The position numbers were made by a program, and so were the translations under genes. A stretch of 64,000 nt of DNA from Corallococcus coralloides DSM 2259. GTDB lineage: Bacteria > Myxococcota > Myxococcia > Myxococcales > Myxococcaceae. The number at the start of each line of letters is the position of its first letter. Positions within the stretch are counted from its first letter, which is position 1. This document shows, piece by piece, positions 33,942-43,217 of this stretch. The stretch covers positions 372,001-436,000 of the forward strand of contig NC_017030.1 of NCBI RefSeq assembly GCF_000255295.1, read 5' to 3'. The notes beneath the pieces are model-generated. The model did not search any database and had not been told where the DNA came from. It was given only the letters and a program-made list of their open reading frames with translations.

Positions 33942-35570
33942 ATGCGCACCCGCCTCCTCGCCGCCCTCTGTCTCCTGGCCCCCTCCGCCGCCCTCGCCGC
34001 CAAGGACCCGCGCTGCGCCGGCAAGCCCGCCGCCCGCGCCGCCCGCTTCTCCGACACCGCCCTGAAGGGCACCTCCGCCGCGGAGCGTTACGCCGCCTAC
34101 GTCCAGGCCTGTGCACTGGATGACGTGGTGGCCCTCACCCAGACGCTCGTCCGCTTCAAGACCGTGAGCAGCGAAGCCCCCGCCGCGAAGAACCCGGAGA
34201 TTGCCGCCATGGGCCGCGCCCTGGAGGCCTGGGCGAAGCAGCACGGCTTCGGCTTCCGCACCGTGGGAGAGAACGACGTCTTCGAGCTGTCCTGGGGTGA
34301 GGGCGAGCCGCTGCTGGGGCTCGTGTTCCACGGCGACGTCGTCCCCGCGCCCGCCCATGAGTGGAAGCGCGCGCCCTTCAAGCCGGTGGTGGAGAAGGGC
34401 CGCCTGTACGGCCGCGGCGTGGAGGACGACAAGGGCCCCATCGCCTCCGGGCTCGTCGCGCTGGCCATGGCGAAGGACCTGGGCCTCAAGCCCCAGGGCA
34501 AGGTGCTGGTCATCATCGGCAACGGCGAGGAGAGCGACTGGAACGGCATGAAGAACTACGCGGACACGCAGCCCAAGCCCACGCATGTCATCTCCGTGGA
34601 CTCCGGCTACCCGGTGATGGCCGCGCAGTCCGGCTTCGTCGCATGGACGCTGGAGGCACCCGTGGGCACGGCCCCCGCCACGCCGAAGGAGGGCACCGTC
34701 GCGCGCGCCGTGGACGTGAGCGCGGGCGAGTTCCTCACCCAGGTGCCCGGCACCGCCACGCTGAAGCTCGCGCCCGTGAAGGGCCAGACGCCGGAGACGG
34801 TGCTCGCCGCCGTGAAGGCCGCCATCGCCCAGGAGTCCTCCGCGCGCAAGGACCTGAAGGCCGAGGCGAAGCGCGAGGGTCACACCGTGGTGCTCACCAC
34901 CCACGGCGTGGCGGTGCACTCGTCCACCGCGGACGAGGGCCACAACGCGCTCTGGGACGTGTCCGCCGTGGCCTCGCGTCTGTCTTTGGAGGACAACGGC
35001 ATCGCGGCGCTCCTGCGCGTGGTGGCGAAGCGCTTCGACGGCGACCACCACGGTGAAAAGCTGGGCCTGAAGTACCAGGACGCGCTGATGGGCCCGCTGC
35101 TCGTGGCGCCCACCGTGCTGCGCGTGAAGGACGGCACCGTGTCCCTGGGCGTCAACATGCGCCGGCCGCAGGGCCAGGACGCGGCGGCCTTCAACGCGTC
35201 GCTGGACGCCGCCGCGAAGCGCGTGGGCGAGGACTCCGGTGGCCAGGTGAAGGAGGGCGCCGGCCGCTACCTGGGCGACCCGCACGTGGCGGACACGTCC
35301 GGCCCGCTGGTGAAGACGCTGATGGACATCTACCAGCGGCAGCGCAAGGCGCCGGACGCGGTGCCCGGCTCCATCCGCGGCGGCACCTACGCGCGGCTCT
35401 TTCCTCGCGCCGTGGACTTCGGGCCCGCGTTCCCCAACGAGCCCTACACCGGCCACGCCCCGGACGAATCCATCGCGCTGGAGACGCTGGACCTGAGCAC
35501 GCGCATGCTCGCGGAGGCCGTGCACACGCTCGCCATCGCGCCCGCGTCCGAGGTGAAGGCCGCGCCGTGA
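33942..35570 (+). CDS. Secreted M20-family dipeptidase (PepV/Sapep-like)
   Basis: 542 aa with a Sec signal peptide (MRTRLLAALCLLAPSAALAA). The M20 metal ligands and catalytic residues are visible: LGLVFHGDVVPAP (His), YGRGVEDDKGP (bridging Asp), GNGEESDW (general-base Glu and metal Glu), VISVDSGYPV (Asp), and the final YTGHAPDESI (His). The long lid domain between residues ~230 and 410 fits the PepV branch. It would act in the periplasm or outside the cell on short peptides. It is monocistronic and meets the convergent histidine kinase gene 7 bases after its stop. Confidence 0.9.
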   Translation: MRTRLLAALCLLAPSAALAAKDPRCAGKPAARAARFSDTALKGTSAAERYAAYVQACALDDVVALTQTLVRFKTVSSEAPAAKNPEIAAMGRALEAWAKQHGFGFRTVGENDVFELSWGEGEPLLGLVFHGDVVPAPAHEWKRAPFKPVVEKGRLYGRGVEDDKGPIASGLVALAMAKDLGLKPQGKVLVIIGNGEESDWNGMKNYADTQPKPTHVISVDSGYPVMAAQSGFVAWTLEAPVGTAPATPKEGTVARAVDVSAGEFLTQVPGTATLKLAPVKGQTPETVLAAVKAAIAQESSARKDLKAEAKREGHTVVLTTHGVAVHSSTADEGHNALWDVSAVASRLSLEDNGIAALLRVVAKRFDGDHHGEKLGLKYQDALMGPLLVAPTVLRVKDGTVSLGVNMRRPQGQDAAAFNASLDAAAKRVGEDSGGQVKEGAGRYLGDPHVADTSGPLVKTLMDIYQRQRKAPDAVPGSIRGGTYARLFPRAVDFGPAFPNEPYTGHAPDESIALETLDLSTRMLAEAVHTLAIAPASEVKAAP

Positions 35571-35577
35571 CGGCGCC

Positions 35578-37632
35578 TCACGGCGTCAGGTAGCCCAGGG
35601 GTGGCGGGACGCGGGGCCAGCGCACGGTGAAGGTCGTGCCGTCCCCGGCGGCGCTCTCCACGCGGACGCTGCCCCGGTGCACCTGGACGATCTCACTCAC
35701 GATGTAGAGCCCCAGCCCCAGGCTGCGGTGCTTGCGGCCCTCGTTCGGCACGCTCGATTGCTTGAACGGGTCGAACAGGCGCGGCAGCAGCTCCGGCGGG
35801 ATGGGGTCGCCCTCGTTGCGCACCTCCATCACCACGTCCACGGCCTCGCCCGTGAGCGTGGTGACGACGGGCGTGTCATTCCTCGCGTGTTGCAGCGCGT
35901 TCACCACCAGGTTGCCCAGCACCTGCGTCACCCGGTCCGGGTCCCAGTCCCCCCACAGGTCCTCCCCCTGCACCTCCAGCACGAGGGGCCGCTCCGGATA
36001 CACGACCTGGAGCTCCTCCAGCATGCCCTGGCACAGCTCCTCCATGTTCACATGCTGGCGCGTCACCGGGATGCCTCCGCCCAGGCGGCTGCGCGCGAAG
36101 TCGAGGATGTCGTTGATCATCCGCGTCATCCGCGCGGTGGCCTTGCGGATGCGGTCCACGGAGCGGCGCGCCGTCGTGTCCAGCCCGGGGGTCTTCCCCA
36201 GCATGAACGCCGACGCGTTCACCGCGTGCAGGGGGTTGCGCAGGTCGTGGCCCAGGACGGCGATGAGCTCCTCGCGGAAGTCGATGGCCTGCTGGAGCGC
36301 GGCCTCCGCGCGCTTGTGGTCGGTGATGTCCACCACCGTGACGCCCACCCCCAGCAGCACGCCGTCCGGGGTGCGCACCGGGAAGTAGTCCGCGCGCCAC
36401 GCGCCCGGGCGGCCGTGCGCGGGGTTCGTCGCTTCGATGAGCGCGTCCTGCACGGGCTGCCCCGTCTCCAGCACCTGCCGCAGCGACTGCTCGATGGGCA
36501 CCACGGCGGCGCCGCGGACCATCTCGTGCAGCGTGCGGCCCTGATGCGCCTCCACGGGGTGGCCGTTGATGCGCGCGAGCGTGCTGTTGATGCGCAGGTA
36601 GCGCAGGTCATGGTCCTGGAACGCGATGCCCACGGGCGCGGCCTCCAGCAGCGAGTCCAGCAGCGCCAGCGACCGCTCGGCCTCCTTGCGCGCCTCGTGC
36701 TCGCGCGCGCGCATCTCCACCTGGGCGATGTGCGCGGAGGCCCGCTCCGCGACGGCGTGGAAGAGCAGCGTGTCCGCGTCGGAGAAGGCGAAGGCCGTGC
36801 GCGAGCCCATGTACGCCATGCCCAGCAGCCGCTCGCCGTCCATGAGCGGCAGGCCGTACAGCGCGCGCAGCCCCGCGCGGCGCAGCGGCCCGAAGAGGAC
36901 GCGCGGATCCGTGGCGGTCGAGCGGACGAAGAAGGGCCGCCGCTCCAGCGCCGCCCGCCCGCTCACGCCCTGGCCCACCGGCACGCGCAGGCCCTTCACC
37001 TCGTCCGTGCTCAGGCCCACCGCGGCGCGCACCACCAGCGCGTCGCCCTCCAGGAGCATCACCGCCGCCGTGTCCACGGTGAGCGCGGCCTCCATCTGCC
37101 GGGTGAGCAGGCGCTCCAGGAGCGTCTCCATGTCCGGGCCGTCCAGCGTCGCCTCGGACATGCGGTCCAGCGTCTGGAGGATGCGCTGCTTCATGTCCCA
37201 GAAGAACGTCATCGTCCGGGTGACCACCCGGTCGAGCGTCTCCTCCAGCCGCGTGAGGTCTCCGGGCCGCAGCCGCTGCTCCAGCGCCTCCAGCCGGTGG
37301 AGGATGCAGCGGCGCAGGAGCGCGTACTCCTGGGCCACCTCGCCCAGGTTGAAGCCCGCGTCCATCCGGGCCGCCGCGTGCGCCGCCTCCAGGCGCTCGT
37401 CCAACGCCTCCGGCCCCAGCTCCATCGCGTCCGCCAGCGAGGTGAGCAGCTCCGGCAGGTGGTCGATGAGCCAGGGCGGGCGGGTGGAGTCCTGCTGGCC
37501 CAGGTGCTCGAACACCGCCTGCTGCCAGTCCGTCAGCAGCACGTCGTGATTCGCGCGCAGGAACTCCGCCGCGGACGGGCGGGGGCCGCCGCGCGCATGC
37601 TCGTCCACGGAGTGTGAATCCGGCTCCTGCAT
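35578..37632 (-). CDS. Sensor histidine kinase: RsbRD-like, GAF and PAS domains
   Basis: 684 aa from ATG 37632, which has GGGGAGA at 8 bases; frames reaching further upstream lack support. Order: RsbRD-like N-terminal helical domain (~15-155, LLTDWQQAVFEHL… FNLGEVAQEYALLRRCIL), GAF domain (~170-320, TVDTAAVMLLEGDALVV… LLGMAYMGSR), PAS domain (~345-460), phosphoacceptor helix VLGHDLRNPLHAVNA, and an HATPase with QVLGNLVVNALQHA and HRSLGLGLYIVSEI. Soluble, no receiver. It shares its N-terminal module with the hybrid kinase at 47199-49616. Partner regulators are not nearby. Confidence 0.92.
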   Translation of the reverse strand: MQEPDSHSVDEHARGGPRPSAAEFLRANHDVLLTDWQQAVFEHLGQQDSTRPPWLIDHLPELLTSLADAMELGPEALDERLEAAHAAARMDAGFNLGEVAQEYALLRRCILHRLEALEQRLRPGDLTRLEETLDRVVTRTMTFFWDMKQRILQTLDRMSEATLDGPDMETLLERLLTRQMEAALTVDTAAVMLLEGDALVVRAAVGLSTDEVKGLRVPVGQGVSGRAALERRPFFVRSTATDPRVLFGPLRRAGLRALYGLPLMDGERLLGMAYMGSRTAFAFSDADTLLFHAVAERASAHIAQVEMRAREHEARKEAERSLALLDSLLEAAPVGIAFQDHDLRYLRINSTLARINGHPVEAHQGRTLHEMVRGAAVVPIEQSLRQVLETGQPVQDALIEATNPAHGRPGAWRADYFPVRTPDGVLLGVGVTVVDITDHKRAEAALQQAIDFREELIAVLGHDLRNPLHAVNASAFMLGKTPGLDTTARRSVDRIRKATARMTRMINDILDFARSRLGGGIPVTRQHVNMEELCQGMLEELQVVYPERPLVLEVQGEDLWGDWDPDRVTQVLGNLVVNALQHARNDTPVVTTLTGEAVDVVMEVRNEGDPIPPELLPRLFDPFKQSSVPNEGRKHRSLGLGLYIVSEIVQVHRGSVRVESAAGDGTTFTVRWPRVPPPLGYLTP

Positions 37633-37876
37633 CGCCAGTCTCCCCAGGCCAACGCCCGGTCGCGCCGCTCCTCGCGGAAAGTCTGCGCATGGTGGGCCCG
37701 GCGCGCTTCGTCCCTCCATCCAATGGAGGCGGTCGCCGCGAGCCCTCGGCCGGCGGTTCCAGGCCGGGCCTCGGACGCACCGCCCGGCGCGCCGTTCACC
37801 TTCGTGCGCTCGGCCGGTCCTGGGGACGTTCGCGCCCCAGGGCATGCGCACGCTCGGGTAGGGTGGCCGTCAAAGC

Positions 37877-38839
37877 ATGCGCACCCTCCTGCTCAACCGC
37901 TCCGCCGTGGCCCGCAACATCCAGGCACTCCTGCTCCTGGACGACCTGCGCGAGGCCTTCCGCACCGACGTCCTGGCCCGCACGGTGGCCCCACAGCGCG
38001 TGCGAGCGCCGCTGCACTCGGTGGGCACCGCGATGGTGCTCTTCCCCGGCTGCGTGCCCGGCATCCCCGCGTACACGGTGAAGGTGCACTCGAAGTTCCC
38101 CGCGCAGAAGCCCGCCATCCAGGGCGTGGTGCACCTGCACGACCTGGTGACCGGAGGGCTGCTCGCGGTGATGGACTCCGGCCACCTCACCGCCGTGCGC
38201 ACCGGCGTGGTGGGCGCGCTGGCCGCGGACGTGCTGGCCCGGCCGGACGCGACGCGCGTGGCGGTGATTGGCGCCGGCCGCCAGGGCGTGCTCCAGCTCA
38301 AGCAGCTGCGGCTGGTGCGCACGCTCAGCCAGGTGCGCGTCTACGACACCAACATCGCGCACGCGAACGCCTACGCGCAGCGCATGTACCAGGAGCTGAA
38401 CCTGCCCGTGCGCGTGGAGACGTCCGTGGCGGATGCCGTGGCGGACGCGGACATCGTGGTGACGGCGACGTGGAGCCACCAGCCCTTCCTGCACGCGGGC
38501 ATGGTGCAGCCGGGCACGCACATCACCGCGCTGGGCGCGGACGAGCCGGGCAAGGCGGAGCTGTCCCAGGACCTGCTCGAGCAATCGCTGTTCGTCTGCG
38601 ACCACCGGGGCTTGAGCGTCTCCACCGGCGCGGCGGGCGCGGTGGGGCTCACGGAGGCCGCCATCCACGCGGAGCTGGGCGAGGTCCTCGCGGGCCTCAA
38701 GCCCGGGCGCACGTCCCAGGAACAGGTGACGGTGTTCGCCGGGGTGGGCCTGCCCTTCCAGGACCTGGCCGCCGCGTGGCACGTGTACCAGGCGGCGACC
38801 GGCGATGAGGACGTGCCCACGCTCGACTTCAACGAGTAG
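37877..38839 (+). CDS. Ornithine cyclodeaminase / mu-crystallin family NAD(P)-binding protein
   Basis: 320 aa, usual length. The substrate-binding N-terminal half has YTVKVHSKFPAQKPAIQGVVHLHD and MDSGHLTAVRTGVVGALAADVLA (conserved Arg). The Rossmann part has VAVIGAGRQGVLQLKQL and DADIVVTATWSHQPFL, and the C-terminus has QEQVTVFAGVGLPFQDLA. Members include ornithine cyclodeaminase, alanine dehydrogenase of archaea, and ketimine or pyrroline-2-carboxylate reductases; I cannot choose between these by eye. It lies alone, divergent from the kinase gene and convergent with the TPR gene. Confidence 0.88.
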   Translation: MRTLLLNRSAVARNIQALLLLDDLREAFRTDVLARTVAPQRVRAPLHSVGTAMVLFPGCVPGIPAYTVKVHSKFPAQKPAIQGVVHLHDLVTGGLLAVMDSGHLTAVRTGVVGALAADVLARPDATRVAVIGAGRQGVLQLKQLRLVRTLSQVRVYDTNIAHANAYAQRMYQELNLPVRVETSVADAVADADIVVTATWSHQPFLHAGMVQPGTHITALGADEPGKAELSQDLLEQSLFVCDHRGLSVSTGAAGAVGLTEAAIHAELGEVLAGLKPGRTSQEQVTVFAGVGLPFQDLAAAWHVYQAATGDEDVPTLDFNE

Positions 38840-38869
38840 CGCGGGGAGCGTCCGTGCGTCCGGCCTGCT

Positions 38870-40057
38870 TCAGGCCTTGGACAGCGTCCGCGCGAGGCGC
38901 GTGGCCTCCTCGTGCAGGTCGGTGTCCTCCGCCAGCGGCATGGCGAGCACCTGCTGCACCAGCTCCTTCGCCTTCTGCTCCTGGCCCAGGCGCGCCTGCG
39001 CGAGCGCCAGGTTGAGCAGCGGCTCCGGGCGGTCCGGGGCGCGGCGCACGGCCTCCTCCAGCACGGTCACCGCGCGCGGCAGGTGGGTGTTCGCCGGCTC
39101 CGCGGGGACGCGCAAGAGCAGCTGGCCCAGGTTGTTCGCCGCGCGCCAGCCGTCCGGAGCCAGGCCCATGCCCTGCTCGTACGCGGCGATGGCCTTGTCG
39201 TACGCGGGCGGCTCCTGCGACTCGTAGCAGGTGGCCTCCGCCATCTTCAGCGACTCGCTGGCGATACCCTGCGACGCCATGGTCTGGCACACGTAGCGGG
39301 CCTGCTCGACTTGACCGCGCGCGAGCAACAGCTGCGCCAGGTTCGCCTGGGCATCCGCGTCCTTCGGGCGCTGGGCCGCGAGCGCGGAGGCCGCCTCGTA
39401 GGACGTGCGCAGGTCGCGCAGCGCCATGGACAGCACCGTCAAGGACGCGAGCAGGCGCGGCTGGTAGGGCACCGCCTTGAGGCCCTGCTCCAGCACCTTG
39501 CGCGCGTCCACCAGCTTGTCCTGGGCGGACAGCGCGTGCGACAGGCTCAGGTACGCGGGCACGAAGCGCGGCGCCAGCGTGAGGACCTCGCGCAGGGTGG
39601 CGAGGCCGGCGTCCGTCTGGCCGGCCTCCAGCTGCACCTGGCCCAGGCGGTAGCGGAACACCGGGTTCTGGGGCGCAAGCCGCGCGGCCTGGGACAGGGC
39701 CTCCAGCGCCTGGGGCGCCTTGTCCTGTTTGATCAGCATCATGCCCTTGCCGAAGTGCGCCTCGGCGCGGTTCGGCTCCGCCGCGAGCACGCCCTGGTAG
39801 GCCTTGAGGGCGGCGTCCAGCTGGCCCTTCTGGGCGGCGATGTTCGCGCGCACCAGGCCGGTCTCCGCCGTGGCACCCTGGGCCTCCGCCTTGGCGAGCA
39901 GGCCCTCCGCCTGGGGCACCTTGTTCTCCACCAGGGCCAGCTTGGCCATCACCACCAGCGCGTCGCGGTGGTTGGGGTTCTTCGCGAGGAGCTTCTCGGC
40001 CTCGGCCTTGGCCTGGGTCACCTGACCCTGCGCGAGGAGGGTTTCCAGAGAGTTCAT
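38870..40057 (-). CDS. Tetratricopeptide-repeat protein
   Basis: 395 aa made almost entirely of TPR units. Recognisable repeats include LLAKNPNHRDALVVMAKLAL, AEPNRAEAHFGKGMMLIKQD, APQNPVFRYRLGQVQLEAGQ, LAPRFVPAYLSLSHALSAQD, RPKDADAQANLAQLLLARGQ and APDRPEPLLNLALAQARLGQ, about ten in all. No signal peptide or membrane helix is visible, so it should be a cytosolic scaffold. Partners are unknown. A strong terminator lies just upstream, so it has its own promoter in the short gap at 40058-40110 or weak read-through. Confidence 0.88.
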   Translation of the reverse strand: MNSLETLLAQGQVTQAKAEAEKLLAKNPNHRDALVVMAKLALVENKVPQAEGLLAKAEAQGATAETGLVRANIAAQKGQLDAALKAYQGVLAAEPNRAEAHFGKGMMLIKQDKAPQALEALSQAARLAPQNPVFRYRLGQVQLEAGQTDAGLATLREVLTLAPRFVPAYLSLSHALSAQDKLVDARKVLEQGLKAVPYQPRLLASLTVLSMALRDLRTSYEAASALAAQRPKDADAQANLAQLLLARGQVEQARYVCQTMASQGIASESLKMAEATCYESQEPPAYDKAIAAYEQGMGLAPDGWRAANNLGQLLLRVPAEPANTHLPRAVTVLEEAVRRAPDRPEPLLNLALAQARLGQEQKAKELVQQVLAMPLAEDTDLHEEATRLARTLSKA

Positions 40058-40098
40058 GATGGAAAGTGTCCCCCAGGGGGCAGGGGCTGTCGAGCCAC

Positions 40099-40136
40099 GG
40101 GAAAAAGGAAGGGCCTCGCCCGGATGGACGAGGCCC
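40099..40136 (-). terminator. Intrinsic terminator (minus strand)
   Basis: On the minus strand GGGCCTCG (40136-40129) pairs with CGAGGCCC (40118-40111) around a 10-base loop, followed by TTCCTTTTTCCC. This is a classic stem plus T-run ending the transcript of the repetitive-protein gene at 40180-41118. Confidence 0.75.
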
Positions 40137-40179
40137 TGGGAAGAGCGTCAGGTCTGAGGCGGCCGGATGCGGCCCGCCG

Positions 40180-41118
40180 CTACCACTTGCTCAGCACGTC
40201 CTTGATGCCCTCACCGACGTTCTTGATGCCCTCGCCGACGTTCTTGATGCCCTCGCCGACGTTCTGCACCGCGTTGCCCACGCCCTCGACGGCGGCCTTG
40301 GCGGCGTCGCCCACCTTGCCCACGTCGACGGAGAAGCCGAACTCCAGGCTGGCGCCGATGCCCAGCGCCGCGCCCACGTCGAAGTTGGCGGACAGCTTGC
40401 CGTCCTTCAGGCCGACGTTGGCCTCGAACTCCACGCCGATGCCGGCGAAGGCCTCCGCGCCGGCCGTGACGGTCGCGGGACCAATCTCCTGGGTGACCTC
40501 CGCGCTGGCGCGAGCGCCGGCGAACGCCTCACCGTGAACGGAGGCGGCGGCCTGGCCGTGCAGCGGATCCAGCACCACCTGGCCCGTGGCGGTCGCCTCG
40601 GCGCCCACGTTGCCCTCGGCGCCCCACTCGGAGCGGCCCAGCGCGCTGTCCGCGTGGCCTTCCACGGAGCCGCGCACCAGGTCGGCGCGCGCGTCCACGG
40701 AGCCCTGCGCGCCAATCTTGCCGTGCAGCGGGTCGATGGAGACGTTGCCCTGCGCGGCCACGTCCGCCGTCAGCACCTGGCCTTCCACCGTGTTGTGGAA
40801 GTTGCCGTTCACGTCACCGGAGGTGTGGGAGCCGGAGGCCGCGGTCCAGCTCTTGTTCCACTCGCCCTGGGCCACCGTCTGCTCGAAGCGGCTGGTCTCC
40901 AGCTGCTTCTGGATGTCCGCCGTCGTGTTGGGGTTGGCCTTGTTGCTGGTGGTGACGCGGTTGCCCTTCGCGCCACGGGTCAGGTCGAGGGTCGCCTCGC
41001 CCTGCGCCCGGTTCTCCGTGTGGGCCTGGACCTCGCGGCGCGTCTGCGACCCGTTGGCCGGAGTGGGCTTCGCGGGGTTGCGGAACACGGGGCGGTAGCG
41101 GTTGGTCTCGATGGCCAT
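40180..41118 (-). CDS. Gly/Ala-rich repetitive protein with C-terminal 7-residue repeats
   Basis: 312 aa from ATG 41118 (MAIETNRYRPVFRNPAKP). Residues 1-100 are hydrophilic and look disordered. About 110-270 is a Gly/Ala/Val-rich beta-type region with a twice-used DPLHG motif (NVSIDPLHGKIGAQG and QVVLDPLHGQAAASV), ending ALGIGASLEFGFSVDVGKVGD. The C-terminus has three copies of NVGEGIK, an amphipathic helix, ending KDVLSKW. There is no classical signal peptide. The composition resembles trunk regions of secreted effectors or structural proteins, but I recognise no family. It is flanked by an AT-richer upstream region with T-runs (41160-41225) that may hold its promoter and by a strong terminator. 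Confidence 0.65.
   Translation of the reverse strand: MAIETNRYRPVFRNPAKPTPANGSQTRREVQAHTENRAQGEATLDLTRGAKGNRVTTSNKANPNTTADIQKQLETSRFEQTVAQGEWNKSWTAASGSHTSGDVNGNFHNTVEGQVLTADVAAQGNVSIDPLHGKIGAQGSVDARADLVRGSVEGHADSALGRSEWGAEGNVGAEATATGQVVLDPLHGQAAASVHGEAFAGARASAEVTQEIGPATVTAGAEAFAGIGVEFEANVGLKDGKLSANFDVGAALGIGASLEFGFSVDVGKVGDAAKAAVEGVGNAVQNVGEGIKNVGEGIKNVGEGIKDVLSKW
40201..40263 (-). repeat. Three tandem 21-bp units inside the coding region
   Basis: Units at 40201-40221, 40222-40242 and 40243-40263; the second and third are identical and the first differs by one base. They encode NVGEGIK three times at the end of the Gly/Ala-rich protein. Near-identity at the DNA level points to recent slippage or duplication. 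Confidence 0.9.
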
Positions 41119-41237
41119 GGAAGGGGGTGCTCCGGCGGGCGCAAGGCGCGGTGGGAAATCTTGTGACTTGAGAGAGTATCGAGCGCCCAGCCGATAAAGT
41201 TTCCGCTCCTCTTTTTCTTTCTGATCCGCCCGCACCC

Positions 41238-42767
41238 TCAGGGCTCGGATCTCCCGGGAGCCAGGATTCCCTCGGGATCGAACGCCGCCTTCAGCCGCTG
41301 GCGCACCTGCGCGGAGTCATCCTTCACGGGCGGTGCGGCGTCCTGTGCCTGGAGTCCGGCTCGGGTCAGGTAGTACCCGGCGTCCGCCAGTTCTCGGGAG
41401 AGGGCGCGGTAGCAGGCCTGGGCGCGGGCGTCCTCGCCGCGGACGTCCCGGTCATAGGCGAGCGCGGTGACCAGGTAGACGCAGCGCGGGGAGTGGGCGA
41501 GGAGCGCCAGGTTGGGTTCGAACCCGAAGAGGCGGGGGACGCGGTCGGCGATGTCCGTGGCGCGCTTCGCCTCCGGGCCGGTGAAGGGGACGGCGACGGA
41601 GCACCAGATGAAGCCGCAGCGGTCCCGGTCCGGGTGCGGGTCCTCCGGCTTGGGGGTGCGCTTGCGCCAGTAGGTCATGGCGAGGTTGGTTTCGGTGGGG
41701 ACGCCCTGGAGCGTGCCCTCGCCGAAGGGGGCCACCGGGCCGAAGGACAGGGGGCGGAAGGCGCCCTCCACGGCGCGCGCGAGCCGCTTCTCCAAGAGGG
41801 CGCCCAGCTCCGCGTCCGGGGCGATGAGGGTGCCGCTGATGGCCCAGCGGCCAAAGCCCTCGCGCAGCTTCTCGCGGGCCCAGTCCGGCAGCGGCGCCCG
41901 GCCCACGGAGGGGTAGGGGAACTGCTGGGTGATGCTGTACGCCTTGATGTCGTTCCAGAAGAAGAAGCTGCCCTTGAGCGTGCCGTCCAGGGCCAGGGCC
42001 TGGAGCCGGTCCACCATGTCCCAGAGCTGGGCGTCGTCGTTCACGGCGCAGAAGAAGTCGCGCAGCCAGGGCTGCTTGCGCGCCAGCCAGAACGTCATCC
42101 GCGTCACCACGCCCAGGGACGACTGGCTGAAGAGGCCATCCAGCACCGGGCCCAGGCCCCAGCGGAAGACCGGCGCGGAGCGGGCGCCGGGGAAGCGCGC
42201 GTGGCCCGTCTCCACGCGCTCGCCCGTGGGGAGCACGGCCTCCAGCGCGCACACGTTCTGGAAGATGTCCGCGTTGGGACCGGCCCCGTCGCCGCGCTCC
42301 AGCGCGTTGCCCACCATGCTCGCGTCCGGCGAGCCGCCGATGGTGGTGATGAACGTGGAGGAGCCCTTGTCGCGCAGGTACGCGTACGCCTGGCGGAACG
42401 TCACGCCGGGCTCCACGGTGAGGTACGCGAGCTGTTCGTCGTGCGCGAGGATGCGGTTCATGCGCCCCAGGTCCAGCAGCACGCTGCCGTCGCCGGGGGG
42501 CACGCGCGAGCCGTAGCCCCAGTTGCGGCCGGCGCTCACCGGGTACACCGGCACGCGGTGCTCGCTCGCGATGCGCAGGCACGCCTGCACCTGCGCCGTG
42601 TCCGCCGGCCGCACGATGGCGGGGATGCGCTGGGTGGTGGCGAAGGTGGCCGTCTCCGCGGCCTCCAGCGCTTCGGGGTCCAGGATGACGTGCGCCTCGC
42701 CCACGGCCTCCCGCCACGCGGCCAGCGCCGCTTGCAGGTCCGGAGCCTTCCCATCGGTCTTACTCAC
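41238..42767 (-). CDS. FAD-linked oxidase of the vanillyl-alcohol oxidase / p-cresol methylhydroxylase type
   Basis: 509 aa from a GTG at 42767, which has no clear ribosome site. The FAD-binding PP-loop VYPVSAGRNWGYGSRVPPGD followed by VLLDLGRMNRIL is highly characteristic of the 4-cresol dehydrogenase/vanillyl-alcohol oxidase group. TIGGSPDASMVGNALERGDG completes the FAD domain, and a cap domain follows (FFFWNDIKAYSITQQFPYPS, YWRKRTPKPEDPHPDRDRCG) with the C-terminal KAAFDPEGILAPGR typical of the class. Substrate is probably a para-substituted phenol or a related alcohol; this is family inference. No cytochrome subunit gene is adjacent. Confidence 0.85.
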   Translation of the reverse strand: MSKTDGKAPDLQAALAAWREAVGEAHVILDPEALEAAETATFATTQRIPAIVRPADTAQVQACLRIASEHRVPVYPVSAGRNWGYGSRVPPGDGSVLLDLGRMNRILAHDEQLAYLTVEPGVTFRQAYAYLRDKGSSTFITTIGGSPDASMVGNALERGDGAGPNADIFQNVCALEAVLPTGERVETGHARFPGARSAPVFRWGLGPVLDGLFSQSSLGVVTRMTFWLARKQPWLRDFFCAVNDDAQLWDMVDRLQALALDGTLKGSFFFWNDIKAYSITQQFPYPSVGRAPLPDWAREKLREGFGRWAISGTLIAPDAELGALLEKRLARAVEGAFRPLSFGPVAPFGEGTLQGVPTETNLAMTYWRKRTPKPEDPHPDRDRCGFIWCSVAVPFTGPEAKRATDIADRVPRLFGFEPNLALLAHSPRCVYLVTALAYDRDVRGEDARAQACYRALSRELADAGYYLTRAGLQAQDAAPPVKDDSAQVRQRLKAAFDPEGILAPGRSEP

Positions 42768-42917
42768 GGGGCGGCAGTATGCCCGCGCGAGCCTCCCCCC
42801 GCTGGCTCCCCGGGCGGCGAGCGGGCGGGCGGGCCCCGGGCGGGGAGGGTTGCCGGGTGGACACCGGCCGTGGTCGCTCCCTGCCGCGTGTTCATCTTCG
42901 GCGTGGGGAGGTTGTTC

Positions 42918-43217
42918 ATGGTCGGCTTCATCAATTCGCGCAACGGGCGGTGGATTCGGATTCTGGCGGGCACGGGCCTGGTCCTGGGCGGGCTGGGCAC
43001 GGGCACGCCCCGGGGCGCGATGGTGGCGCTGACGGGCCTGGTGCCGCTGCTGACCGGCGCGCTGGACTTGTTCCTGATAGGGCCGCTGATGGGGCTGCCC
43101 CTGAAGGGCGCGGACGTGCGGCGCGCGCTGGGGCAGCCGGAGGAGGCACCGCTGCTCGACCTGGCGCACGACGGGGGGCGCTCTCCCTACGCGCCCCCCA
43201 GCACGCTGCTGCACTGA
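42918..43217 (+). CDS. DUF2892-like small membrane protein
   Basis: 99 aa, ATG with GGGGAGG 7 bases upstream. The start MVGFINSRNGRWIRILAGTGLVLGGL matches the DUF2892 (YgaP-type membrane) pattern with N-x-x-x-R-x-x-R-x-x-x-G. Two hydrophobic segments (RILAGTGLVLGGLGTGTP and AMVALTGLVPLLTGALDLFLIG) are followed by a polar tail of ~30 residues instead of the usual cysteine end. Inner membrane, function unknown. Its stop directly abuts the stop of the convergent lipoprotein gene. Confidence 0.75.
   Translation: MVGFINSRNGRWIRILAGTGLVLGGLGTGTPRGAMVALTGLVPLLTGALDLFLIGPLMGLPLKGADVRRALGQPEEAPLLDLAHDGGRSPYAPPSTLLH

Noticed and set aside
40201..40263. Tandem 21-bp repeats considered as a regulatory iteron or origin
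   Set aside because: They lie in frame inside a coding region and encode a protein repeat.
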